64,000 nucleotides of DNA, from NCBI RefSeq assembly GCF_010111755.1, contig NC_088963.1:124001-188000 (forward strand), read 5' to 3'. Within the stretch, counting starts at the first letter, position 1. Each line of letters begins with the position of its first letter. The translations under genes and the position numbers were made by a program. A model generated the notes under the pieces. The model saw nothing but the letters and a program-made list of their open reading frames with translations, did not search any database and had not been told where the DNA came from. Source of the DNA: Nakaseomyces glabratus. Its lineage: Eukaryota; Ascomycota; Saccharomycetes; Saccharomycetales; Saccharomycetaceae. This document shows, in pieces, positions 21,101 to 30,390 of the stretch.

Positions 21101-22480
21101 ACTTTTTTCCAACATTTTTGATAAATGTTCTTTTCCTTGTATTCTTTTCAGTTGTTCCTCTTCGTCTTTTTTCAAAATTCTATATGCTTTTTCAGCTAAA
21201 TTCCATCTCTTCTTGACACTTTGGATAATATTTCTTGCTATTGCCTTTCTTTGCTTTTCGTTTTCTTTTAAACGGCGATCTTCAGCACCAGCGATATGTT
21301 TGAAATGCTGCTCTATCATCTGTGCAATTTTTTTAGCGCCAGCTATTCTTTGTTTTTTTCTGTTTTGAACAAGCTTGGATGAAAACAGACCTTGATTAAT
21401 TAAATGTTCTTGATGAATATGAAGGTTTTGCTCCTTATACATATATTGTATTGGATCCACCTTTGCGTGAGAGAACATGTTTGGCACCTTTCGTGCCGAA
21501 GGTTGAACGGTCTCTGTTACAGGATCATACTTAAGAGCTCCAGTTTCAATACCTTTCTTGATCATTTTGGCAAACCTTTGCTGTTCCTTTATGAATGTGT
21601 TATATTCCTCATTTGTCATATCATCTTCTAATATCTTAAATGAGTCTAAGTACTCGTGTAAGGTGGGGTAGTGACTATTAGCTATATTATCTGGGTTTGT
21701 TATGACTGCCTTTGGTGGGTTCACATATAAATTTATTCTTTTCCTTCTCTTTATCGTTCCTCTTCTCTTATTGGGCAATTCATCCTCCGATGAAGTAGTG
21801 AAATAAAAATCTGACTCGCTTGCGATGTCGTCATCTTTGTATAACTTCAATTGCTTTTCATTAAAGTCGCAGTTTTCGATTTCGTTTTTTACATCGCTTG
21901 ACTCCATAATTTCTGGTTTGATTTCAGAACCTCGATGATTTGGTTTCAAATCTTTCACTACAGTCTTAACATCTCTTTCAGAAATTTGAGGACTTTCAGA
22001 TTTATCCTGATGATTTGGTACTTGTTTTACAATTTTGGCACGTTTAGTATTACCTTTCTTTTTTATATGTGAATTTGAAAACTGTAATTTCAGATCTTGT
22101 AGTTTCTGTTTTGCCAGTATATCAACTTCTTTTAGCAGATTAATATCATTTTCAGACATAGTATCTAACTCATTGATGGTGCTGGACCCAGAATCTCGAA
22201 GATGTCTCACTGATCTACGAACTTTCTTTCCGCTACTTTCGTTATGTAGCTGTTTCTTCTCCTGAAATATCGACCCCCACGTCACGTCCTTTTCTTCCAG
22301 TAGTCTTTCATAGTTTTCTGAATTCGGTATATAGAATGGATCATATTCAACCAGTGATATGTATTCATGTAGATGATATAACTCATTTGTCAGTTGATCG
22401 TGACGCAATTTTAATTCCGAAAGCTTCTCAATTTTGCTCTGTCTGTTGTCTTTCCCATTCAGTTTGTTATTTTTCGACAT
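18128..22480 (-). CDS. SWR1: Swr1 ATPase of the SWR1 H2A.Z-exchange complex
   Basis: The protein is 1450 residues from the ATG at 22480 (MSKNNKLNGKD...). The longer frame starts at a TTG. The N-terminal third is charged and binds H2A.Z-H2B in the family. An HSA-type helical segment (KRWNLAEKAYRILKKDEEEQLKRI region) precedes a long acidic stretch. SNF2 lobe 1 has ADEMGLGKT (about residue 655) and DEAH (about 757). A long insertion of some 400 residues typical of INO80/SWR1 proteins separates it from lobe 2, with HRIGQTRDVHIYRFVSE at about 1288. Family role: replaces nucleosomal H2A with Htz1 in promoter chromatin. Slightly shorter than the 1514-residue S. cerevisiae protein, with no sign of damage. 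Confidence 0.97.
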   Translation of the reverse strand: MSKNNKLNGKDNRQSKIEKLSELKLRHDQLTNELYHLHEYISLVEYDPFYIPNSENYERLLEEKDVTWGSIFQEKKQLHNESSGKKVRRSVRHLRDSGSSTINELDTMSENDINLLKEVDILAKQKLQDLKLQFSNSHIKKKGNTKRAKIVKQVPNHQDKSESPQISERDVKTVVKDLKPNHRGSEIKPEIMESSDVKNEIENCDFNEKQLKLYKDDDIASESDFYFTTSSEDELPNKRRGTIKRRKRINLYVNPPKAVITNPDNIANSHYPTLHEYLDSFKILEDDMTNEEYNTFIKEQQRFAKMIKKGIETGALKYDPVTETVQPSARKVPNMFSHAKVDPIQYMYKEQNLHIHQEHLINQGLFSSKLVQNRKKQRIAGAKKIAQMIEQHFKHIAGAEDRRLKENEKQRKAIARNIIQSVKKRWNLAEKAYRILKKDEEEQLKRIQGKEHLSKMLEKSSKLLGAQLKQHPNEDDIENSTSDDFSSTGDSDNLSSSSDEESDDEINDLSEDQKNNINELKTSSTSAFSSPEISSPSKNPDLGLNSLLTNDFENESNSSDTNEEFIMGDSDTSHSDDENLTDDSEDSNDGEHDTTSDNEKSDLFPADTTNDPLAVQDVPTPSLLRGTLRTYQKQGLNWLASLYNNNTNGILADEMGLGKTIQTISLLSYLACEKHNWGPHLIVVPTSVLLNWEMEFKRFAPGFKVLTYYGNPQQRKEKRKGWNKPDAFHVCIVSYQLIVQDQHSFKRKKWQYMVLDEAHNIKNFRSTRWQALLNFNTQRRILLTGTPLQNNIAELWSLLYFLMPQTVIDGQKVSGFADLDAFQQWFGRPVDKLIETGGTYEQDNETKRTVEKLHQVLRPYLLRRLKADVEKQIPGKYEHIVYCKLSKRQRFLYDDFMSRAQTKATLASGNFMSIVNCLMQLRKVCNHPDLFEVRPIKTSFLFGESVIARYSERANSITRRIHFHDKDTLVDLQNINLQFTNNDLEKTSYHTNTINKLACINEFVEEVQKLRKQNAEEERQKSRHLKINTQNISNFYEEFMQQKLDEQENKINFIGYLNSQRCSRKTVYGMNLIRLLEMPHVSNNCIDDPNYDDLIKPLQTRLLDGRTTIEKFAVLTPGAVTSNIGELTLGMDEFVTPNSKSGIIPYEELVQLDNPFHQVQTKLTIAFPDKSLLQYDCGKLQKLAILLQQLKDGGHRALIFTQMTKVLDILEQFLNYHGYLYMRLDGATKIEDRQILTERFNSDPKITVFILSSRSGGLGINLTGADTVIFYDSDWNPAMDKQCQDRCHRIGQTRDVHIYRFVSEHTIESNILKKANQKRQLDDVIIQKGEFTTDYFSKLSVKDLFGSDVVGDLPVIDTKPLLGSDSEAIKDPKKLEKLLAQAEDEDDVKAANSALREVNVDDEDFDESSTNKTGGNILNGDDIDEDVDEYEGTNHVEEYMLRFIANGFYF

Positions 22481-23522
22481 ATCTTCTGTATTCTGCTTTT
22501 GAGTATGGTTTAGTTTTGTTATAGTCAATTTTTATAAAATGGCATACAACTACCACAGATATTTGGTGTAAAGTAATAAAGTGCAAATCAAATAATGAAG
22601 TAAAAAAAAACAATAAAACAACGCCTAGCAACAAATGAACAAGTAAAATACACGGTTTGGAATGAATAAATACAAGTAAAATGGTCAAAATGCAGGGCTA
22701 ATACAGTCAGCAGGTAAATGTAAAGCGTTTATTTCACCTATGCGAATGTCTATGGAGTGCTTAAACCGATGATTCAAAACAAGATCAACAAATTTCTGGA
22801 TTTATATTTGGCAGTTTGACTTGCAACCTCTCTAGCAAATGCAATAAAAAAAAGGATGAGCCCAGACAGACTATTGAATACGCGTTCCTTTTCGATAGTG
22901 ACCAACTAGAAACGACGTTTATTGTACAATTTGAAGATCCACTGCCTAAGTAAATGCAATCTTTTCAGTATCAATAGAAAGCTCCAGTTCTGTAGTCCGC
23001 GATGAATTGGTTTATACCTCTATAACTAGTCAAAAAGCCTAGTTTCTTATCAGATTTATATCAAATTTCTCTTCAAAACAGTGGCAACTTCCCAGTTTTT
23101 CAGCTTTTATTTTTTTCAAGGCCAGACCTCTTCTTCAACTTTTCCCGTCTTGTGCCCAATTTTTAGAATTTCAGCGATGTGGGTGGAGGGGCCTTCAGCC
23201 TGTTAAAAGCCAGAAGATCCGTAGAGCGATATATTATCATGTGAACTATACTGCTTGAGAAGTTATACTGTTACTCAATTACTCAATTTAGAACAGTATA
23301 TTAAACGGCTCAACGCACAAGAGGGCAATCAGTACAGGTTGAAGATTTTATGAGTTTACTATAAATATTCTGTAAAGAGCTCTGTACTTGTTTTGGTATT
23401 GTATATTTGTTAAAATATGCAGTAATTAAATAATATAAAATATGCAGATACGAATTATATTGTAAATGGTGTGTGCGGAACCGCATTTGTGTTTTAAGAT
23501 ATGGTGTTGAAATGTAGGATAT
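22481..23522. other. Intergenic region, SWR1 upstream / IPI1 downstream
   Basis: About 1.04 kb between two minus-strand genes. It contains the SWR1 promoter and the IPI1 terminator. Only weak AT-rich elements and short open frames are visible. No RNA gene was recognised. Confidence 0.5.
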
Positions 23523-24527
23523 CTAGGAAAAGATCTCGCTTATCAGTTTCTTTATATTGTTAGCGTTTTTTCCAGCCTCTCCGCCTTCTTGTATAATTTG
23601 CTCTATTTGCTTCTTCATAGTAGGTAAGTAGACGTTCTCTACATTTCTTATCCTAGATTCAACATCTAAGGCATCTGAACTACTAACTGAAGAGTTATCT
23701 TTATTGCTGGAGGAAGACTTCAGTTGCTTATCGAAAAGTTTTAGGTAGCCATATGCTTGTGGGAAACTAGGTGTCATATATTGTACCTCCTCAAAATTTT
23801 GAATATTGCTCGTTGTGTCTTCATCTGTTGTCTCCACTGTTGGTTCTTTACAACCACACTCAAGCAACGCATATAGTGTGGAAAGGTGGGCAGCTTGAAA
23901 CTTGTTGTCTCTTTTACTGGTTTGCATTGCTCCAGCAGCTTGGTTGGAGTTCTTGCTGTGCTGAGTTTCCCATGATAGCACTCTGAATATACCAGCCATT
24001 AACTTATTCCAAGCCTGATCGCAAAACTCTTGGCCACAGTATTTCAAAAGACAACCTAGAAATTTTGTTGAATCTGCCTGCACTCTCGGCAAAATATGAG
24101 TCATACCCATGTTTATATACAGCACTAATGATCTGCAATGTAACTTGAGCACTTGTTCATCATGTTTTCCTACCTCATCAAACAGTTCCAGCAATTGCTC
24201 TCTAACGTCCTTTGAGTCATCACATATAAGTTGCGAAGTTTGGGAAATTAACGGTGTCATTAGCTGTGTACTAATTATCTTCGGAATTGCTTTTATATAT
24301 ATTCCCAATGTTTCCTTACGTACTTTATCGTTATGATGTTTCAGCAGCGGTAATCTCTTTCGCAGATCGTCGCCAGCATTATTCACCAGTTGACTTCTAA
24401 CCGATAAAGTCCTAGCAGTAAAAGAAGTGTCTGTACTATTACTAGGCTTACCAGTGGGTTTACCAACTTTAAGCTTCTTCTTCAAAAAATCCTTCTTCTT
24501 TTGTTTTTGTTTCTTAGACTTTGTCAT
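23523..24527 (-). CDS. IPI1: Ipi1, subunit of the Rix1 pre-60S complex
   Basis: The 334-residue protein has the same length as S. cerevisiae Ipi1. It starts at the ATG at 24527 (MTKSKKQKQKKKDFLKKKLK...). The open frame runs five codons upstream to a TTG. The lysine-rich leader looks like a nuclear/nucleolar signal and is followed by alpha-helical HEAT-like repeats (for example LRKRLPLLKHHNDKVRKETL). With Rix1 and Ipi3 it acts in ITS2 processing and remodelling of pre-60S particles by Rea1. It shares a 400-bp bidirectional promoter carrying PAC and RRPE motifs with RQC1. In S. cerevisiae this gene is YHR085W, on a different chromosome from SWR1 and RQC1. Confidence 0.94.
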   Translation of the reverse strand: MTKSKKQKQKKKDFLKKKLKVGKPTGKPSNSTDTSFTARTLSVRSQLVNNAGDDLRKRLPLLKHHNDKVRKETLGIYIKAIPKIISTQLMTPLISQTSQLICDDSKDVREQLLELFDEVGKHDEQVLKLHCRSLVLYINMGMTHILPRVQADSTKFLGCLLKYCGQEFCDQAWNKLMAGIFRVLSWETQHSKNSNQAAGAMQTSKRDNKFQAAHLSTLYALLECGCKEPTVETTDEDTTSNIQNFEEVQYMTPSFPQAYGYLKLFDKQLKSSSSNKDNSSVSSSDALDVESRIRNVENVYLPTMKKQIEQIIQEGGEAGKNANNIKKLISEIFS

Positions 24528-24927
24528 TGTACTCAGCCCCAATTATAAGTATCTTCGAAGATTTTTCTTAAAACACCCGCTAATATATGCACACAACAAC
24601 TAGATAAATGCTAATTTATATGGAAATTGTAAGATGAGATCAGCTTCTCCTGCTAATATTCAAAGCTAATGATCATCTCAATACTACACATATTTTGCGA
24701 TGAGATGAGCCTTTTGCAACTTTTTCTTGAAAAATTTCAAAAAATGAAAGCAAATCGTGAGAAAACGGAACTTTACTAGCGATGAGCTCAAATATAGACT
24801 GTTGAAATTGGATATCCCTTTGTGGGACTGTAAATTTGAGTAGCTGGCTATTTCAATCATATATTTACATATCATTCATTGTGATTGAAACAGTTGTTTT
24901 ATTGTGGTATTTGAAGGTAGCTGAAAA
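24528..24927. promoter_or_regulatory. Bidirectional IPI1/RQC1 promoter with two PAC motifs and an RRPE
   Basis: PAC cores GCGATGAG lie at 24697-24704 and 24779-24786, with RRPE TGAAAAATTT at 24728-24737 between them. This is the ribosome-biogenesis promoter signature. IPI1 is a known member of the class. RQC1, transcribed the other way, acts in ribosome quality control and may share the control by position. Confidence 0.75.
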
Positions 24928-27087
24928 ATGAGTTCGAGAGCCCTAAGGAAACAGCAAAATGATGCTGAATTACTTGAATCCATATTAAACTCCAACGCCA
25001 CAACTAAGAGAACTACGCAGCAGCAAAAGCCAAAGGCTAATATGGCCACAACTAACATATTCTCTTTGATGGATGACTACAATAGTGACGATAGCGAAGA
25101 TGTAAAAGATGATGCTGAAGAATTTGAATTACATAAAGACGTTGCCGATGAAGAGAACGAGGCAATTGCTGCTCCAAAAATACAGCTAGCTTCCAAGAAG
25201 TCAAGAAAGAAAGCAAACAAAGGTAGAAAGAATAAGAAGAAGGACAACAAACCTGTAAATGAACCTCAGAGTGATACAAAGGATGATATTGGAAACGACG
25301 AAGAACTTGATAAAATTATCAGAGAGTTTCAAAAGAGTTATATTAATACTACAAATCTACATCACGATGATGATATTGATGGTGATGAGTTTGTTACCGC
25401 CTCAGAGAGTGAAAGTTATGATGAAGGTACCAGATCAAGTACTAAAAAAACGAGTAATCATAACCTGTTCACCGATCCAGGATTTAGTAATTTTAATATA
25501 AGAGGCTTAAAAGCTTGTGAACGTTTCTTTAATACAGATATTAGAAAATTAGATCCTCATACTGAATATAAGCTACTGTTTGACGATATATCTGCTAAAT
25601 CATTAGAAGACATAGATTCTGTATCGTCGGTATCTATTTCACCACAACAATTAAAACAAATACAGCGTCTAAAGCGAATGGTAAAAAATTGGGGTGGCAG
25701 AGATAGACGTACTGTACCAAATGGGCCTGGTAACAGTCCCCATAGATTAAGATTAACTAAAGTTCGAGATGACTGGATACCAACCCAAAGAGGTGAATTC
25801 AAGATGGCATTGATGACAAAATCTGAAGTGATGGACTGGCAATTATGGATGTCACCATTAGATTGGAAAGATGTTGTGGAAGAGAGAGTCGGTAGTTTGC
25901 ACAAATTCATTTCATTTTACAAATTTGAAAGTGTCACACCTGACATCACTAGGAAAAGTTTGTCTGAGTTTTACGTTTCTGTCATTCTGCATCCTGACCA
26001 TGAAGCTTTAATTAGTTTGATTTCTTCTAGATATCCTTATTTGGTTCCTGGTTTATTGCAAGTGGCTTTGATAGCTATCAGACAAGGTGATAGGTCAAAT
26101 ACCAATGGATTATTGCAGAGAGCATTATTTGTATTTGATAGGGCGTTAAAAACTACTGTTCAATTTGATGGTGTCAAATGTCAACTTCCATATATCTACT
26201 TTATGAACAGACAGTTTTATCTAACAATTTTTAGATATATTCAAGCACTCGGTCAAAGAGGTGCTGTTGGAACAGCAAGCGAATGGACCAAAGTCCTTTG
26301 GTCTTTGAGTCCTTTAGAGGATCCGTTAGGTTGCAGATATTTCATTGATCACTATTTGCTACTAAACGAAGAATATCAGTATATTATTGATGTTGCCAAG
26401 TCTCCGTTGTTTACTACATATAAGCAGTGGTATACATTAGGATTTAGCCTTGCTGTAACCTTAAGTTTGATTCGATTAGGCAAACTAAAGGAAGCTAGAC
26501 AAGAGATTGAAAAGAATGCCAAGATAAACACAGCTTGTCTAATGACCCTCTTTTTGGAGCACCTAAAAGGAGATGTCTCTCAAGTTCAAACCACTATTGA
26601 ACCAACAGAAAGGGATATTTTGGAGTTTAAATCTTATGTGACGAGGTTTCAACATCATTGGAAATCTACTGAAGAAGTCAACTTTTTGCACGATGAGCTG
26701 TCTCGTATATTTACCAATTCAATCGATCTTGATAGTGATCTTGACAATGCAGCTACAAATGATGATGTAGAATCGCCATTTTACATTGATGGAATCCCAG
26801 TTAATCTATTGAGATTTGCAATTTTATCCGAAGAGTCTTCATTAATGGCTGCAATTCCAAAAAGAATATGGTCGAACTATGAAATTTATGAATTTGATGT
26901 ATTACCGCCTATCCCTACTACTAAAGAATCTAGAGATGTTATAGAAAATATCAAATCATTGATTAATGAGAGTGAGCTAATAAGCTCACAGGCTGAAGCG
27001 TTACAAAATGAGGAAATACTTAGAAGAATTCAGCAGTTATCATTACAGGAATATATGGAAGGGAACCCGCAAGAACTAGATATTTAA
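24928..27087 (+). CDS. RQC1: Rqc1, component of the ribosome quality control complex (TCF25 family)
   Basis: The 719-residue protein (723 in S. cerevisiae) begins MSSRALRKQQNDAELLESIL at the first ATG. Residues 1-190 are charged and low-complexity, with a poly-basic patch (KKSRKKANKGRKNKKKD). The TCF25/NULP1 domain occupies about 220-700, with well kept blocks such as RNWGGRDRR, PNGPGNSP, HPDHEALISLISS and RQGDRSNTNGLLQRALFVFD. Family role: Rqc1 acts with Rkr1/Ltn1, Rqc2 and Cdc48 on stalled 60S particles, promoting ubiquitylation of nascent chains. It ends convergent with STE12 with a 229-bp gap. Confidence 0.95.
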   Translation: MSSRALRKQQNDAELLESILNSNATTKRTTQQQKPKANMATTNIFSLMDDYNSDDSEDVKDDAEEFELHKDVADEENEAIAAPKIQLASKKSRKKANKGRKNKKKDNKPVNEPQSDTKDDIGNDEELDKIIREFQKSYINTTNLHHDDDIDGDEFVTASESESYDEGTRSSTKKTSNHNLFTDPGFSNFNIRGLKACERFFNTDIRKLDPHTEYKLLFDDISAKSLEDIDSVSSVSISPQQLKQIQRLKRMVKNWGGRDRRTVPNGPGNSPHRLRLTKVRDDWIPTQRGEFKMALMTKSEVMDWQLWMSPLDWKDVVEERVGSLHKFISFYKFESVTPDITRKSLSEFYVSVILHPDHEALISLISSRYPYLVPGLLQVALIAIRQGDRSNTNGLLQRALFVFDRALKTTVQFDGVKCQLPYIYFMNRQFYLTIFRYIQALGQRGAVGTASEWTKVLWSLSPLEDPLGCRYFIDHYLLLNEEYQYIIDVAKSPLFTTYKQWYTLGFSLAVTLSLIRLGKLKEARQEIEKNAKINTACLMTLFLEHLKGDVSQVQTTIEPTERDILEFKSYVTRFQHHWKSTEEVNFLHDELSRIFTNSIDLDSDLDNAATNDDVESPFYIDGIPVNLLRFAILSEESSLMAAIPKRIWSNYEIYEFDVLPPIPTTKESRDVIENIKSLINESELISSQAEALQNEEILRRIQQLSLQEYMEGNPQELDI

Positions 27088-27316
27088 TTTGGGTTCAATC
27101 ACAATTATATTCCGTTCCTTACTATTTTTGGATGTCATAACTAATACGTTAGATAAGCAGTCAAGATTATAGAATTATAGGCTTCTCTAAACCACATTTT
27201 AGTATATGTCAAGATTTTTGTGAAATAAGGACTCTCAGGATGTTATATCAAATGACTGTGTTAGTATATAAGAAAAAATTATCTATAAATTGATCCTTTT
27301 AAATTAACATGATATC

Positions 27317-29113
27317 CTAACTTACATTTTTTGTATTTGAACGTAAGGTATCTATCATTTTGTTTATACTGTTTTTTAATACCTTATTGGGTTTTGTATT
27401 TCTAGCAATACCATTTGGGGATGAATATTTAGAGCAGGTTTTTGTTTTTCTCCTTTTTCCCAAGGTTCTGGTGTCAAACTGCGACTGTCGTCTTTGTGAT
27501 GACTTGTTACTTTTAGCACTAGAGAATGGTGATGACAAGCTACCCCAAGGAGTTGTTGTTAAGAATGGACTATACGCTGGGAGGTGGGTACCTTTAATAC
27601 CAGCACTCAATAATGAATGAAAAACAGGAGTCATATGCGAAGTTGAATTGTGAGGTAACATATTCCATATTGACAATTCCTGAGAAGAGATTTTGACTCG
27701 CTCATTGTTCAGTTCAAAGCTTGCATTATTGCAATTCTCGTCTAACAGTTCACTTAAAGTTATGCTATCCACTAATCCAGGGCTAGTAACCTCCGGGTAA
27801 GGGAAGTGTAAATTATTCCCTACAGAAGGATTTATCTTCTGAGTTGTAAATGCACCATCTTTTGCGGCTGATTTAATATCCTGAAATGGTGTTCGTTGGA
27901 CATGGGGCAATAAATATTGTGGATCCAAACTAGCCGAGACCAAGAACGGTGAAAATTGTGCCGTAACAATTTTGTTTGTATCAATGCTGGAATTTTTATC
28001 AATCTCCATATTCCGATCGTCGTAATACAAAAAGCTTTGGTCTGGGTTCAAACTAGTAGCCAGAAATCCATTACTAATATTCTCGTCAGGATATTCAATT
28101 TTAATATTCATAAAATTATCATCGTTATCAAAATTTGGAGAATCTGATGTCAGTTCCTTTAAATCACTTGAATAGTCAGTATCCATACTAGCGGGAAGAT
28201 TGTTTGTAGGGCTTAGAGGAGAGCTGATAGCACTTTGAGCATGAGATGTGTTACAGCTTTGAAATTTTGAGTATGCATAAGATGAAGAATGGTTTGATCT
28301 CGACAATGGATCACCAATATTAACAGAATTGCTTACTTCCTCTAAAGAAGAGATATCATTTGCCTCCTTTTGCTCCTCATTTTGGTTATCGACAACAGCA
28401 TTTGTAATTTTATTTTTACTTATGTCTTTATCTCCAGATTTTGTAATTGTGTTGCATTTCTTTGTCGAAATATGGCGGCTCAGTTGTTCTTGGAGTGACA
28501 GTTTGGAATCCTGGTCGTAATTAAATGACAAGGCTGGTTCTTGAATTGCGATTGTAGTTGGATTCTGGCCATTGAATTCTCTTTTGAGGTCCCTCTCAAG
28601 GGCATCTGCAAAGAGTTTATCGTGTGGAATGCTAAACCAAAAGAATACCTTTTGCTTCTTTTGGGTCTTGAGGCATAGATTGCGGAATAAGAACTTTAAA
28701 AACTTTGATTTCGGCTGTTCTAAAGTTGCATCCAGTCCACACTTCAAGTTCCGCAAATCAGAGAAAAGTCCCTCTTCGAACTTCTTCCTTTCTATTACCT
28801 TACGACCAAATTTTTCCATTCTGTACATACACGCCTTAACTATGTCAGTTCCAGTCATATAATATAAGCTGTTCCAAAAAACACAAGATATAAAGCCTTG
28901 TGAATTGTTCAAATAATATCTTCTTATGACTTGATTTTCATGCCAATTAAGTGGTGCTGTCGCTAGGAAAAACTTTAGGTCTTCAATAGCTGATATGGCA
29001 TCTTCCAAATCATCTATAACACTTTTTACAAGCCCGTCATCATTATGGTGCTTCAGATCACCTTTCAAAATTTCTTCTGTTCTTCTTTGTCTACCCTTTA
29101 TAAATGGGCTCAT
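27317..29113 (-). CDS. STE12: Ste12 mating/filamentation transcription factor
   Basis: The 598-residue protein (688 in S. cerevisiae) starts at the ATG at 29113. The homeodomain-like STE DNA-binding region spans about residues 40-165, including LNWHENQVIRRYYLNNSQGF, CVFWNSLYYMTGTDIVK and the basic LKTQKKQKVFFWF. The rest is Ser/Asn-rich with no recognisable zinc finger, as in Saccharomycetaceae Ste12, and ends in a basic tail. Family role: binds TGAAACA pheromone-response elements after Fus3/Kss1 signalling and cooperates with Tec1 or Mcm1. Two TGAAACA copies in its own upstream region suggest autoregulation. It lies between RQC1 and IRC3, whereas S. cerevisiae has it on chromosome VIII (YHR084W). 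Confidence 0.95.
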   Translation of the reverse strand: MSPFIKGRQRRTEEILKGDLKHHNDDGLVKSVIDDLEDAISAIEDLKFFLATAPLNWHENQVIRRYYLNNSQGFISCVFWNSLYYMTGTDIVKACMYRMEKFGRKVIERKKFEEGLFSDLRNLKCGLDATLEQPKSKFLKFLFRNLCLKTQKKQKVFFWFSIPHDKLFADALERDLKREFNGQNPTTIAIQEPALSFNYDQDSKLSLQEQLSRHISTKKCNTITKSGDKDISKNKITNAVVDNQNEEQKEANDISSLEEVSNSVNIGDPLSRSNHSSSYAYSKFQSCNTSHAQSAISSPLSPTNNLPASMDTDYSSDLKELTSDSPNFDNDDNFMNIKIEYPDENISNGFLATSLNPDQSFLYYDDRNMEIDKNSSIDTNKIVTAQFSPFLVSASLDPQYLLPHVQRTPFQDIKSAAKDGAFTTQKINPSVGNNLHFPYPEVTSPGLVDSITLSELLDENCNNASFELNNERVKISSQELSIWNMLPHNSTSHMTPVFHSLLSAGIKGTHLPAYSPFLTTTPWGSLSSPFSSAKSNKSSQRRQSQFDTRTLGKRRKTKTCSKYSSPNGIARNTKPNKVLKNSINKMIDTLRSNTKNVS

Positions 29114-30390
29114 GGTGTAGATATTACAGAATATAACTTCTCGTTGTAGTATATTTGGTATAATATTAATTATCGGCGTGGAAATAGACTACCGGTTTTC
29201 GCTATTTTTTGGCAGAACCAACAAATTTTATTAGTGTTCAATTCCTATGAACTATCAATAAACAAACACGTTATCAAAGGAGTTATCAATATATCAGATG
29301 TTTGCAACTGGGTGATCAATAATGATATTTTTATTTGGTATATGTGATTTGTCTTGGAAAACCACTCAATTGATCTAACTCAGAATATGTCAACAAAAAA
29401 AAATCAGAATAATAAATCCTCGTTTATCTGTTACAGTCCTGAGTCAAAATTATCAAAGAATTAGGATCAAAACAAAAACTGAAGTCAAGACACTATGTTT
29501 TATAATGAAATATCAAATGGTTCCATTACCATCCCATTTTGTAACATGGATGTTTCATATCAGTTTTAAACAAGTAAAACAAAAAACAATGCCAGGGTTC
29601 TGAGTCAGGAGGGTCTAGATAGTAGGTAAAATGAAAAGAATCTGTCAGTGGTCTTAAAATTAGGACAGATTTAGTGTTCCTTGGTAACAGTTAAACTATA
29701 TTAAGTTTCATGATTTTTAATTTTAGTTCATGAAGACTGGTGTAAGGAAGTTTTTTATCATTGACAGTAGTAAACAGTTTCAAAACCTTATTTTCCAGTA
29801 GAGAGAATTTGTATAGCTACAAATATAAGCCCGTTGTTGTGGTCCATTGTTAGTATTGATCCTGTAATAATATTACTCTAAACCACTCTTGAAGTTAGAA
29901 GAATAAAAATAGCCATTATAAAAATAATAATAACGTCTTAAAACGGACATTAAATGGGTGTAAAGAATAGGAATGGGTGGAAAAATAGCAATGCCTCCTT
30001 GAAGCTTTTTAGTTTGTTTGTTTTCAATGTTTCAGGTTCATCAATGATCACCGCAGTAACCTTTTCTTTTAATTTCTTGTATCTACTCCACAGTTTCATT
30101 ACTGATGTATTATAATAAGATAGTCTTCATACAGCAGTGTAGAAAACACACAAGAAAACTGAATTTCTTTTAGTTACCTAAAATGAATGGTTCTAGGAGT
30201 TGTTAGATCGGTATTTTTCTTCTGAGTTTTGTTGCCTTTAAAAGATTGGTTATAGGTTAATCACTTCACTCCGTTCCCATATGTTTCTTTTCCCCGTTTC
30301 CTAGCAAAAAGTATGACCTCAAGCGGAGCTACACCGGCCTTATCTATCCTGGCTAAAGTTACACTCTTTTTGTCAGTTATTTTTTTTAGA
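29114..30390. promoter_or_regulatory. STE12 upstream region with two pheromone-response elements
   Basis: 1.28 kb between STE12 and the IRC3 3' end. The sequence ATGAAACA on the STE12 strand occurs at 29551-29558, and TGAAACA recurs at 30028-30034 (about 440 and 915 bp upstream). This is the exact Ste12 binding element. S. cerevisiae STE12 is also pheromone-inducible. The rest of the interval is AT-rich without a recognised gene. Confidence 0.55.
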
